64,000 nucleotides of DNA, from NCBI GenBank assembly GCA_028753945.1, contig JAPNXP010000009.1, positions 4,402,001 through 4,466,000 on the forward strand, read 5' to 3'. A program made the position numbers and the translations under genes. This DNA comes from Hexactinellida sp. DTS-2022. Lineage: Eukaryota; Porifera; Hexactinellida. Within the stretch, counting starts at the first letter, position 1. Each line of letters starts with the position of its first letter. A model generated the notes under the pieces. The model saw only the letters and a list, made by a program, of their open reading frames with translations. It was not told where the DNA came from and ran no database searches. Below, one piece after another: positions 53,224 to 63,887 of the stretch.

Positions 53224-55441
53224 AGTCTAAAAAATTACTTCAAACAATTGATGTTTTCATCTTGAATACATGTATTATATACTCAAGTATAGATACAAAA
53301 CAATTTAGCAAACAAAATATGATATTTGATACATTATAGGGACATCTTAACACAATTTCGGAAAAAACCCCAAATTTTTGAAATTCTTCCTTCTCAAGCT
53401 GGCAGGGTCATGCTGATACAAAAGCATAGTGGTTTAACATTCAAATATTTAGTATATAAGCCCAGAAGCTTCTTTCCTGAAATCGCCAGCTCAGTCGGGT
53501 AAGAAGTAATTAAATTGATCCACCCTACCAGTGAGTCCACAGTTACGTCATCTATTCGTTACCATGTAATCATGCGGCACTTTGGGAAAGTATAAATTTG
53601 CTTTTTCTGATGACTTTCTGCATCGTGCTAGAAAATCTGTGCCCGATATTGAGGTCGATGAGCACATACTTAATGCTGTATTAGTGGATATTGATAAGCG
53701 TTTGCAAAACCAGGGTAAATCTCTAGCGGAATTCCCTGGGATGCCAATACCCATTCACACCAGAAGTCCATGCGAGGAGGCTCTTATTATTCAGAGAGAA
53801 TTAGAATATAACGTTGATGAGCAGCTAACAATAGTTGTTCATGATGTTCCTTCTCTTAATTCTGATAAGCTTAGTGTGTTTACCTCTATTATAGCATGGT
53901 AAATGATTCTGAGCAGCATCCCAAAAAATTATTTGTAGATGGTCCCGGGGGCACAGGGACGACATTCCTTTATAATACACTTTTGGCTCAAGTTCGCTCG
54001 AACAGTAAAATTTCCCTTGCGTTAGCTAGCATTTGCATAGCCGCTCTCCTCGCAGGATGGCGTACCGTCCACTCTAGGTTGAAACTTCCTATTGATATCA
54101 ATGAGTTATCGGTATGTAACATTTTGGCACAGCAAATTAAGCGTACAAACTTTTGGTATTGGATGAAGCGAGCATGTCAAATAAGCATGTAGCTAGTGTG
54201 TTGATTGCAGTTTGAGGGATATATGTTCCTGTGATCTCCCCTTTGGTGGAAAAGTAATGGTATTTGGAGGCGACTTCCGTCAGATACCCCCTGTTGTTAT
54301 GCATGTGTCGAGAGCCGAAGTGGTCTCTTCCTGTCTGAACAGGTCATATCTCTGGCGTTATGTTAAAGTAATGAAGCTAACTATATATATGCACCTCCAA
54401 ACATTATTGTCACAAGATGCCTTCGAGGTCAGTAAATATTCCAACTTTTTATTAAGGGTTGGAGAAGGCACTGAACCTGAGGATGAAAATCAAATGATTC
54501 ACATAGATAACAATTTTGTAATACTAGGTGATTCCATTACAGACTTGGTTACTTCAGTCTATGGTGATTTATATGTAAATTATGCTGATCGTGATTAATA
54601 TTATGTGTCCTAAAAATGATACAGCTGATTTAATAAACGATTACGTAATTCATCAGCTTCCTGGTGACGGTATAAGACTGATGAGCGCAGATTCTGTAGA
54701 AGGTTCTGCTGCAATAAATTTTCCAAATGAGTTTTTAAATTCCATCACTCATAACTGTATGCCTCCTCATCGGCTATTCTTTAAATTGTTTGCGACTGTA
54801 ATTACATTGCGTAACCTTGATCCCGATGAGGGTCTTTGTAACTCGGTTGATCATTAGACATTAGAGCATTCTCAACCGAGTAATTGACGCGGAGATCGCA
54901 ACTGGCACAGACAAGCATAAGAGAGTGTTTATACCACGAATTATCTTGACTTCTTCTGAGTCTAAACTTCCATTTATTCTCAGGAGGCAGTTTCCAATCC
55001 GCCTAGCCTATTGTATCACAATTAACAAAGGGCAAGGTCAGAGTCTGGATACCGTTGGTCTATATCTGCCTTCCCCTGAAGCCATTTTTAGCCATGGCCA
55101 GGGGCGTAGCTAGAGTTTTTGAACTGGGGGCGCACAACCGGCGCACAACATTAACTGATGGCGCATTTCTTATATTGTTTAACATATCTTTTACATCCCG
55201 GGGCTCGTTCTTTTAGGCTCTGATGGATTTATCACTTCATATTATTTCACAGTGTAATAATGGTTATTCTTTGATTGCAAACATTGTTCCACATATCACA
55301 AAATTAAATAGAGCTTCACGCCTTTAGTCAATAGAGACAATAATTATGAAATTATATCACTTAATATTTAATACCTTAAATGAAACTTGCAAAGTTTCCA
55401 ATATATTTATGGTTACAAGTTCAAATTGTAAATGTGTCATA

Positions 55442-55832
55442 CAGTTAACTCCCGTTATAACGAAGTGCTCGGGACCTTAGTTTCATTTCGTTATAAGCGA
55501 AGTTCGGTACGGAGTTCGATCTAAAAAAGTTCATTACAAGTTTAATTTCGTTGTAACCGGTGTTTATTATAAAAGGATTTCGTTATAACCGGAGTTCTTT
55601 ATAAGCAGAATTCGTTATAACCGGAGTTCGTAATAACCGGAGTAAATTCAATAGCTTAGAGGCTATATGGGATTTAAATGACTTCGCTATAAGCGGAATT
55701 TCGTTAAATCCATTTCGTTGTAACCGAAGTTTTATTAAGGTAATAAGATAGAAGGATTTCCGCAACATTAAATGACTTCGTTATAAGCAGGTACTTCGTT
55801 ATATCCGACTTGATTATAATGGGATTTGACTG
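55442..55832. mobile_element. 391-bp pogo-type MITE (CAGTTAACTCCCGTTAT)
   Basis: The ends CAGTTAACTCCCGTTATAAC and the complement of ATAATGGGATTTGACTG are flanked by TA on both sides (55440-55441 and 55833-55834). The interior is an array of TTCGTTATAACCGGAGTT-like units. It is nested in the hAT element. Confidence 0.85.
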
Positions 55833-55872
55833 TATATATGTACTATATCTACATATATTATTATATCTAGAT

Positions 55873-55911
55873 TGTTGTGTGTGTGTTGTGTGTTGTGTGT
55901 GTGTGTGTGTT
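55873..55911. repeat. (GT)n microsatellite
   Basis: A run of GTGTGTGTGT with two TT interruptions, inside the hAT element. Confidence 0.85.
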
Positions 55912-57073
55912 TTTTCTATATCCAGATTGTGTTAAAGTGACGGGGTGATAGAAACCGCTTAATATATGAGATATAAACTAACTGTCAAATGTTATAATTG
56001 GTAACAAATGTTATAACTTATCAATAGGTAAACAAGTATGCTGAACACGAATTTCGCGTTTAAAAATTTCGAAAATTAATATTTGTTGTTGTTTCTTACA
56101 GAAAATATGTGAACAATTAATGAAATTCAAAATCAATCCAGATCTTCGATTTCAACGGGTATTATAGGTAAACAAGTATGCTGAAGGTGTTACCCCCTTG
56201 ATATTTCGACACCCGACGACCTAATGTTTTGATTGCATTTTTGGATACTACTAAGTATTCTAAGATATCGCTGCAAATATTGGAGTTCTACTATCTTTTA
56301 ATCCATAGTTATGAACTATGTAAGTTTCAATACAGTACTAATCCATACTAGCCAATAATTGAATTTTGAACTTTTTTTTCATTTTTTAGCCCGAAACATG
56401 TCAATTATATATTATACCTGAGTCGATTCTCGAGGGTTTCAACCGCATCAGAATTTCAAAATTCCTCCGTCTTCCCCAACTTATTGTCATTTTTGTGAAA
56501 TTGGCGCCAAAAATGGCCAAAGAAATTTCACTAAAAGTGTCCTAATTGAATATCTTTGTATTATAATGCCAAAACTGCTGCGGTTGAAACCCTGCATCTA
56601 CGTTTCCTGATCATTTTAAAAAAAAGATCGACATTCCAAGATAAAAATTCAGTTTTTTGTATTCATTCTCCCAAATTCACTTTTGAAAGAAAAAATTGTC
56701 CCTTATAAGGAAGTCGACGTAATATCTTTGTAAATTATCATCTCTTGATGAAAGTTTTGGGAAAAAAAAGTAATGGAGGTCAATTAGTATATCATACAGA
56801 GTATTCCTGGTAAAAAATAATTTTAAAAATCTTCTCAATTATTTTACCCGAAAATCAAGGGGGTAAAACCTGAACACGAATTTTGGATTTCTAAAGTTCT
56901 AATTTGAATCATTATTGGCAGTGGAGTCGCAAGCTTTTGCAAGTTGGTGTCGCAGTCCAGTCGCAGGTTAACTTCACTGTCGCAAGTTAATCTTTTCGAC
57001 AGTCGCTTCACCGTTGTAGAATTATAATTCACTGTGTCTGTGCGTGTTCCACTAGCTAATAGTACTTACTAAC

Positions 57074-58190
57074 ATGTATAATGCAATACAGAAAATGATG
57101 GAAGCCGCCGACAAAGCATCCAAGGCGACCTGTGTTTCTAGCAAACGAAATAGTGTCGATAATGATGGCAGTGGCGGGCCTAACCCTAAGAAGTCATGCA
57201 TCGTCCCAAAGGCTGTATCACAAGATATCAGCAAGAACAACGGAGAAGGTCCTACTCGCCCCTCTGTTCGTGATAGCGACTACCCCTGCCGCGTTTTTAG
57301 CAATACTCGAAGAAAGTTTTTGGCGTCTTCGTATTACCCAAATCACTCCTGGATCGAGTACAGTATGGTCCGAGATGCCATATTCTGCTTTGCTTGCCGT
57401 CACTTTCTGCTACTAGTGGACTTGTGACTCCGTTCGCCGCTGCTGGGTTTTGTTCCTGGTCCCAACAAGGACCTATCAACGACCATGCCAGTTCTGAGAC
57501 TCACAAGGACAGCATGTCTAAGTGGCAGGATTGAAAGTTATCCCAAGACAATGGTGGTATAAGGGCTGTGATGTGTGGTGGGAACGAGAAGCTCATTGCA
57601 GAGAAGCCGTGATGTTTCTCGCACTGCAAAGTCTGGCATTCCGAGGTCATCGCGAAGGCGAACTGACAGAGGAAGTCCGCAACACGAACCGTGGGAATTT
57701 CAAAGAGCTGATGAGTCTTATAGGGCGTCACAACTCCATCATGAAGTCCAAGCAGACTGGCAATAAGAACGCCACTTACACTCACTCGGACATACAGAAC
57801 TGTGTCATCCAGACGATGTCCACCATGGTGCGAGTAAAATTTTTCGGAAATTTCCACATCGGGGGGGACATTTTCTTTGCAGTGCGATGAGTCCAAGGAC
57901 ATCAGCAAAACTGAACAGATAAGCATAGTGGTTCGTTACGAGAAAAACTTCAGCCCACCGAAGAACTGCTCGACATAGTTCCTGCCCAGGGTCTCACTGC
58001 GGTGGATCTCGCTGCAGTGATTGTTAGGGTCCTCACGGTCCATAAAATAGACATCAAGCGATGCTGTGGACAAACCTATGACGGCGCGGCGGTCATGTCA
58101 GGCATTCGAAATGGAGTCCACAAAAACATCCTCGAGTCAGCCCCTCACGCATACTATACGCACTGTTTCAGCCACAGGTTCTTGTCACAG
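57074..58190 (+). pseudogene. hAT transposase of the ZMYM1/TTF-zinc-finger type
   Basis: Starts with MYNAIQKMMEAADKASKAT and a basic linker, then a TTF-type zinc-finger domain (YPCRVFSNTRRKFLASSYYP, SWIEYSMVRDAIFCFACRHF) and, after a frameshift near 57415, GFCSWSQQGPINDHASS. The RNase H part follows: FLALQSLAFRGHREGELTEE, NRGNFKELMSLIGRHN, QTGNKNATYTHSDIQN, CDESKDISKTEQISIVVRY (first Asp), and QTYDGAAVMSGIRNGVHKNI followed by PHAYYTHCFSHR (second Asp and the C...H motif). The insertion-domain remainder and dimerisation domain are missing. At least two frameshifts and one stop (near 57530) are present. This is the former transposase of the surrounding hAT element. Confidence 0.85.
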
Positions 58191-58639
58191 AGTCAGTCCC
58201 AGGTGTCGCAGCTGCGACAACTGCGACACCCCTGGCGGCGCCACTATTCATTGGTGTTGTTTATACAAATAGGTAAACAAATTAATGAAAATTTAAAATC
58301 AAACTATAAGTTAGCTTTTAACGAGTATTATAAGAAACGGGTATTATAAGTACCCCTCAAGGGGCGCATGGGAACAAAGTGGGGCGCACTGGCGTCCCCA
58401 GGCGCCCCCCTGCCTACGCCCTTGGCCATGGCCAACTCTATAATTCATTGAGTAGAGTTTAAATTCCATTGTAACTAAAAACCATGGTATGTGGAACTGA
58501 CAAATCAAAACCCGGGGAAGTTTGGATTAGAAATGTAGTCTATAGGGAAGTTTTTAAATCCTCTTCTCGTATTGAACCCGTTGAAGAGATAGATGAAATA
58601 TGTTCTCTACTGAATTAAACTTTCCCCAAGTTCCCAATT

Positions 58640-59382
58640 GACAATGACTTCTTTGCCTGAGGTTATTGCTCCCTGCAAAGGAGAAAGTCTGTCCCAAATA
58701 TATCTGATGGCAAAGTTAAAATCATCAAACTTCATGAGTTTAATGACAATACTATTAGCTCATTGGAAGTTGTAGGCAAAATGGGTATAGCTGAATTCTT
58801 TGTATCACCACTATCAGATCCTGAATGTATATTTGATGCAATAATTCGCGATCCATATGATGTGTCAGAGTATTTTCACAATGGTAGGGGAAATAATCTT
58901 ACTATCCCAATGCGTCAGAAGATTGCGCATAGTATTGGATTATACGAGATACCCATTTTAACTATTTGTGATATTCGAGGTGCAGTAAGCAATTATTACA
59001 CCTCCCTTAAAGCACAACTGAAAACTTATTTGGGTCAGAATGTTGCAGTGTAAAATGTTCAACCAGATGGTAACTGTTTGTACCGTACCCTATCTCATAT
59101 AATATTTGGGACTAAAGAGTTTTCGAGATTTAAAGTACAATCTGATTAATACATTCATTACCAGCACCCAGCATCACTACAATGCTATGCACAAATCTGG
59201 CATACACAGTGAGCAGGAATTGCGTGAACATATTAACGCTATTTCTACACCATATGCATGGGGTACAAATGTTGAACTCAATATGTTAGCCGCCTTGGCT
59301 GGAATTGACATATTATTAGTTGACTGTACTGATGTCAACTCAATGAATTGGAACATTCTCCCTAACTCCTATTGAATGTGAT
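58640..59382 (+). pseudogene. Helitron-associated OTU-like cysteine protease region
   Basis: Downstream of the Helitron helicase the plus strand reads EFFVSPLSDPECIFDAIIRD, NNLTIPMRQKIAHSIGLYEI and, after one stop, VQPDGNCLYRTLSHIIFGT, the active-site signature of OTU proteases (Asp and Cys of DGNC). It continues after a frameshift as LINTFITSTQHHYNAM, STPYAWGTNVELNMLAALAG and IDILLVDC, the usual OTU helix-strand sequence. The catalytic His region falls at or beyond the MITE inserted at 59383. OTU-like domains are known in some animal Helitrons, where their role is unclear. It could be a separate gene of the element or the end of the Rep/helicase polyprotein. Confidence 0.7.
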
Positions 59383-59596
59383 CAGGCTTTCATCCAGGAA
59401 AAAATCACCCCGCTTCTAGACTTTGTTTTTATGCTCGTTCAGTTTCATTTTGTACGCCTAGATTGTCATCTTGTATTAAGTCTATGGGAGCAACTCTCGA
59501 TATTGTAGGCCTAAAATCGATTTTTGTACGCCTAGATAAAGATTCTGCCAAATTACGCTCCTTTAGGCGCGCCCTGCACGCCTGGATAACACCCTG
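59383..59596. mobile_element. hAT MITE (CAGGCTTTCATCCAGG family) in the OTU region
   Basis: 214 bp; the ends CAGGCTTTCATCCAGG and the complement of TGGATAACACCCTG are flanked by perfect 8-bp TSDs AATGTGAT (59375-59382 and 59597-59604). Closest relative of 44627-44811. Confidence 0.92.
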
Positions 59597-59604
59597 AATG
59601 TGAT

Positions 59605-60729
59605 CCAATTTTTAATGCACAGAAAGGTATGTATTTTACTTCATAGACTTAGCCGTCTTGAAGGAAATAAACATTTTGATTCCTTCTTTTTTGCTTAGTA
59701 ATGTTTCATCGCATTGATGAATATTACATCGGCTGCTTATAGTTCAGGCTCTAAGTCAGAACTAGGGCCCTTCTTGATTAGTTCATAACTTAGAAAATTA
59801 TTTCAATCTAAGTTTTTGATACTCATCATCTTTTTATTGGCCAGGGATTAATTACTCTTTATGATCACTAATCTGATTATTTTATGGTTCAGGCTGCTGT
59901 GGGCTCTGTTATACTTGATTTTATTTGGTATCTACACGAGACCCACTTAGCGGCATAAAGATCTGTGCTATTTTTGTAATATTACATTTCACATATAATT
60001 TCATAACACCAACCAATTATTCGATACCTTCCAGTCACCAAATTCATGATACAAAAAGGTAAATCCTAATAGTGTACCCCAGTAGAACTACAAGCATGCT
60101 ATCAACATTCAGGATCATTTCCCAATAAGGTTACTAATTATTGTGTATTCATTGATTACTCGATGCCTTCCAGTCACCAAATTCATGAAACAAAAAGATA
60201 AATCTTAGAAGTGTACCCCAGTAGAACTACAAGCATCTCTGTCAACATTCAGGATCATTCACAATAAGGTTAGTAATTATTGTGTATCCGTTGAATATTT
60301 GTTACCCAGTTTTACTTAATATAATAACCTGTACAAAAGCGTAAATACTAAGCAATAATTACCTTGCACCAATAAATACTATCTACTAGATGGATATCGA
60401 GTCAAAAAAAGGACAAGCAGCAACATTCTCTAGCTATATTCCTATTTTTTTCAATCCGACTATTCAATCCTTTCAATATTTTCAACAACTTTTCAATCCG
60501 AAAACTGAAATCAACATTATAGGGTGGTCTTTAACATCAATTTCAGGTCTTACCCCCCAAAAGTTTAATGTAGTCCAGACTAAAATAACTATAAAGTTTT
60601 AAAGGAAATGAAAAAATACAGGTTGTGCACAGCAGTTGAAAAGCCTTGTGTTGTCTCTGCTTTAGTGGTTCATTTGTGTTCGTTTAAGTGCATTGGGATA
60701 CTTTTTCTTGTGCTATTGTACAACATTTA
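59605..60729. other. 1.1 kb with a tandem duplication, no gene recognised
   Basis: Probably the Helitron 3' region followed by unrelated sequence. No CTRR end with hairpin could be fixed. The frame 60390-60602 shows no domain. The tandem repeat at 60008-60290 is annotated separately. Confidence 0.4.
60008..60290. repeat. 139-bp tandem duplication (two units)
   Basis: CCTTCCAGTCACCAAATTCA recurs with a period of 139 bp (60027 and 60166), and the rest of each unit matches (GTGTACCCCAGTAGAACTAC, ACATTCAGGATCATT, AATTATTGTGTAT). Confidence 0.82.
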
Positions 60730-62913
60730 GCAAAATTGGAGTTGGCATTCGTCATGGGTTATCTGTCGATTGTAGCCTTGGATAAGAGAAACTCCCCTTT
60801 CCGCCTCGTCATTGATTACTTCTAGATTGCTTATAATGCTCTGAATTCGACGATAATCATCTCGTTCTTTCCAGGTATTTGGATCTGCTTCCAGTATTGC
60901 TGTTGAGAGACCTAATCGCGTGAATGGAAGAAGCGATTGCTTGGATGCGAAGTGTTGCAGTTCCTTTCAGCCAACTGTCTCCATGTCAATAATGGCTCTT
61001 TCCCAGGGTTGTCCAGACCTTCATCAAACATTGACTTGACAATTGACGCTTTTGTATATGTCCGAACTTCGTCATCAAACAGTGATAATCCAACCAGATC
61101 CTCGGAAAGATACCACAGGTGAGATCCAATTTTCTTCAATGCAGCCTTTGAAACTTCAGGATCGATTGCAGCGTAGTCCTTCAGGTCTTTCACGAGCTGT
61201 AGGTCAGATTTCGGCGCAGCAGCTGCAATTGGTGCAGTGAACCAGGTCTTTACATAGATTTTGACGATAAACGTACAAATTCTCTCCAAACCTTTCTTCT
61301 CCTTATTCGTCAGATCGAACTGTCCTCTGAAGAGCCATATTTTCAAAGAATATAAAACTTTGGACATCCAGCGCCCATGATGCATTGCACCTGGGCTCCT
61401 AAAGTGCACGCCTCTGCCTGGTGCTTCACCAAGGAATATAATTACCAGTTCCAAGAATTCCTGATAGTCATCTCTGGGATGACGGTACGCCAACTGTTCT
61501 TTGGCAAAACACACTATACTTTCCTTGCATGAACCGATAATGCCTGATAACACTTCAGTTTCGACTCCTGGTTGATAGTTGGATAGAACCAAGAACTGGT
61601 ATTGTTTATTAAATCTGATGAATAAGGCAACGTCCGGTCCAGATGATACGGTGGTACAAGTGACGAATAAGGAACCTATTATTAGTTCAAAAATGTGGTG
61701 TCGGCATGCCAGGTGTGGGAGCTCGCGGTCCAACTGCTGCTGAAGAATGACGCATGCACCCTTCAAGTGGCCTGTGTTAGAAGCCGTAGTATCGAATGAA
61801 ATACCCTCCACGCGCTCGCTGATACCCCACTCTTTCAATGCCGACATCACAGCTGTTGCCTGATTGAGACCTGTACCACTTCCAATTTTGGGCACACAGA
61901 GCAGCTGTTGGACACCAACACCAATCACGATTATAGGTAGGCGGTCAACTTACACGTTTCTGTCAAATCAATGAGCAGTTTACCATCCCAATGGACAGTT
62001 AGTGGCACGTTAGGTGCGAACGTCGTTTTGATAACCTCGGAAAATTCGGCCCGATGCTTGACTCGGTGAGAATGAATCTATGTTCGATTAATATTTATAT
62101 TCTTCGGGTCATGGCCCAACGCTTCTGCTGCTTTAGTCAATATAAAAACAGCGGCTCTGTCCGTAGTTTTCGTTCTGTCTAGAGCTTCTGACACTCCAGG
62201 GGTCATTATTTGAAATCTTCCTCTTTTGGCATGTGGAGTTGATTCATAATCTTGGTCTTCTGGAACGAAGTTGTAGTATTTGTCTGGTTCATCGTGGTCG
62301 ACCTCTTCTGACTCGGATTCCTCATAGATATGTGTGCAGCGAACCCGGTGCACTTCTTTACATGCCTTTTCTCTCCTAAATTCCTCTTCCTGTTTTCTGA
62401 TACGGGATCGGACCTCTTTCTCCGTCAACAATTGATCAACTCCAAGCATACATCCTTCTCGTCTTTTCTTTCGTTGACATGCCAAAAATTCTCTATCAAC
62501 TGGATTTGTAGCCTCGTTCGTAGAATGAGCAATATCAAAGAGATCATCAAGGCTATTTGAGAAATTATCTTCCTTCTCCAATTGTACTGCTCCTCTCCTT
62601 CGCATACTCTTCTTCAAAAGCGCATACTTACTAACTAGTTTCTCTAGCTTTGAGATGGCGTTATATACTTCTTTGGTTGGAAGTCTTGCTCTTGCCAGAA
62701 TGGCAGGACTTCCCCAATTACTGATACTGCAGCATGGTGCAACGTTGCCCCTTTGTCTTTATGGTCGTGATAGAATAGTGCTAATACTTTCCTATTATAC
62801 GGCAGTTTAGCTCCGATGAGCTCTGAGATCGTAGGCCCAATTAGAAATATGCAAGAATCTTTTCTCATTGTCGATATTATTAGATTAATCTGGAAAAAGG
62901 AGAAAGATTGCAC
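60730..62913 (-). pseudogene. Second transposase of the unclassified family
   Basis: Reads on the minus strand from about 62900. The N-terminal part (ISELIGAKLPYNRKVLALFY, AAVSVIGEVLPFW) passes through a frameshift near 62655 into KLEKLVSKYALLKKSMRRRG, LDDLFDIAHSTNEA, EFLACQRKKRREGCMLGVDQ, VSEALDRTKTTDRAAVFILT and NININR (stop near 62078). After TTFAPNVPLTVHWDGKLLID another frameshift near 61955 leads into the 338-codon frame 61928-60912: GVPKIGSG-type start, GISFDTTASNTGHLKGACVI (probable catalytic Asp), LPHLACRHHIFELIIG, and a helical C-terminal half. The extreme C-terminus continues in another frame (LGLSTAILEADPNTWKERDD, VINDEAERGVSLIQ) to about 60730. Only about four lesions interrupt a ~650-residue protein, so it is younger or better preserved than the copy at 49-53 kb. 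The DTT.SN and C..HH motifs recall hAT/MULE RNase H folds. Confidence 0.7.
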
Positions 62914-63887
62914 TTTTTAAAACAATAAAGCCATTTTTAATACATTTGTATATCTATACATAGTGTTATTTCTATTAGTCAGTATATCGATGGGAGAAGG
63001 GCCCAGGTGGACTATTAGAGAAGTGAACTATACTAATAAGTGCAGATTTACGTTTTAGACAAGCGAGCGAGAAAAAAATTTGAGGTCTCTAGGGATCTTG
63101 ACCAATGTATATGTGAAATTGGAGCCTCGTACAGGGATATTACTCAAATGGATTGGGAAGTGTGAACTCATTAAATTGAATACAATAGCATAAATGAATC
63201 AGAGGAATAAAATATTTCAATATATTTTACGAGGGGGGGCATTGCCCCGGGGCGAGGATTTCTACCAGGGGGGGCATTGCCCCCCCCCTTCATCCGCCCC
63301 TGGAATGAAAAAGTTACAAAATGTTACCAAGGGGGCATTGTCGCGGGGCGAGGATTAGTACCAGGGGGGGGCATTGCCCCCTTATGCTCCTCCCGTGGCG
63401 ACCACCCTGCATGTAATGAACTCTTTTTAAGATCGAACTCCGCTTGTAACGAACTCCGGTGATAACAAACTCCGCTTATAACGAAATGAAACCACGGTCC
63501 CGAGCACTTCGTTATATCGGGAGTTGACTGTACGTCTTATCAGCGGAGAAGAGATGTTCTTTGACGTTTGATAGTTATTTTTAACAATAATTTATTTTGC
63601 TCCCTCATACTCAGTGAACATCATTTATTTATATATAGTTTCCTTGTCAAAATCTATTATTGCGTAGGTATTCACAGTGATCCTTTGTCGCATTGATATT
63701 TCCGATGAAATCTAACTAAACTAAGGAAGGAGTAAAGTTGTAATGTAATTTATTTTCAATTACCAAACAAATAGGCACAAAACTAATTTCGTGGTGAACA
63801 CAAATATAATATCCTAAATTGTTATTCTAGAAGAAATCAAAAATATAATAATAGCACAAGGGTGTGTGTGTGTATATATTATATACA
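62914..63887. other. Repeat-rich end region without genes
   Basis: Contains a segment at 63060-63160 (GAGCGAGAAAAAAATTTGAG, GGAGCCTCGTACAGGGATAT) matching the interior of the hAT element near 50180-50265. Three GGGGGGGCATTGCCCC-type repeats follow at 63230-63390, the first ending in CATCCGCCCCTGG like a MITE terminus, then the pogo-type MITE end at 63427-63530. No coding sequence was recognised. Confidence 0.5.
63427..63530. mobile_element. Truncated pogo-type MITE
   Basis: The right terminus, complement of CAGTCAACTCCCGATATAAC, is followed by TA (63531-63532) and preceded by the same CTTATAACGAAATGAAA...GGTCCCGAGCACTTCG interior as 55442-55832 in opposite orientation. The left end was not found. 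Confidence 0.6.

Larger units (their letters stand above)
47184..53531 (+). mobile_element. 6.35-kb long-TIR DNA transposon inserted in the Helitron
   Basis: The left arm 47184-47460 and the inverted right arm 53256-53531 are about 275 bp each and, apart from small indels, nearly identical by eye (both begin CTGGTAGGGTGGATC and share GAAAGAAGCTTCTGGGC and GAGTATATAATACATGT). The flanks TGCCTCCACA (47174-47183) and TGAGTCCACA (53532-53541) look like a 10-bp TSD with two mismatches, and joining at this point keeps the Helitron reading. Inside are a RAG1-like fragment (47953-48533, minus), a decayed transposase of an unclassified family (49397-52725, plus), and three MITEs (49683-50359, 51137-51724, 53042-53223). 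Without the MITEs it would be about 4.9 kb. The TSD length points toward MULE-like integration, but the protein does not read as a classical MULE. Confidence 0.8.
55099..58424 (+). mobile_element. 3.3-kb hAT transposon with perfect 8-bp TSD
   Basis: The ends CAGGGGCGTAGCTAG and the complement of GCCTACGCCCTTG, flanked by GCCATGGC on both sides (55091-55098 and 58425-58432). Deleting it rejoins the Helitron codons IFSHGQ-LYNSLSRV exactly. It contains a pogo-type MITE (55442-55832), a (GT)n run (55873-55911), and a decayed ZMYM1-like transposase gene at 57074-58190. The 3' part of the transposase is absent: the coding sequence stops near 58190 and terminal sequence follows, so it is an internally deleted copy. 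Confidence 0.93.
53542..58620 (+). pseudogene. Helitron Pif1-like helicase, C-terminal half (split)
   Basis: The continuation of the Helitron protein. It reads KYKFAFSDDFLHRARKSV and PDIEVDEHILNAVLVDID, then the helicase core: Walker A as DGPGGTGTTFLYN, in which the catalytic Lys of GKT is replaced by Thr (ACG instead of AAG); VLDEASMSNKH (Walker B); [63 protein letters not shown]; and [14 protein letters not shown] 3.3-kb hAT element (55099-58424) interrupts the last motif; after it the frame resumes as LYNSLSRV and GEVWIRNVVYREV. At least one stop and several frameshifts are present (for example near 54190 and 54840-54870). Together with 45181-47183 this is one Helitron copy. Confidence 0.88.
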
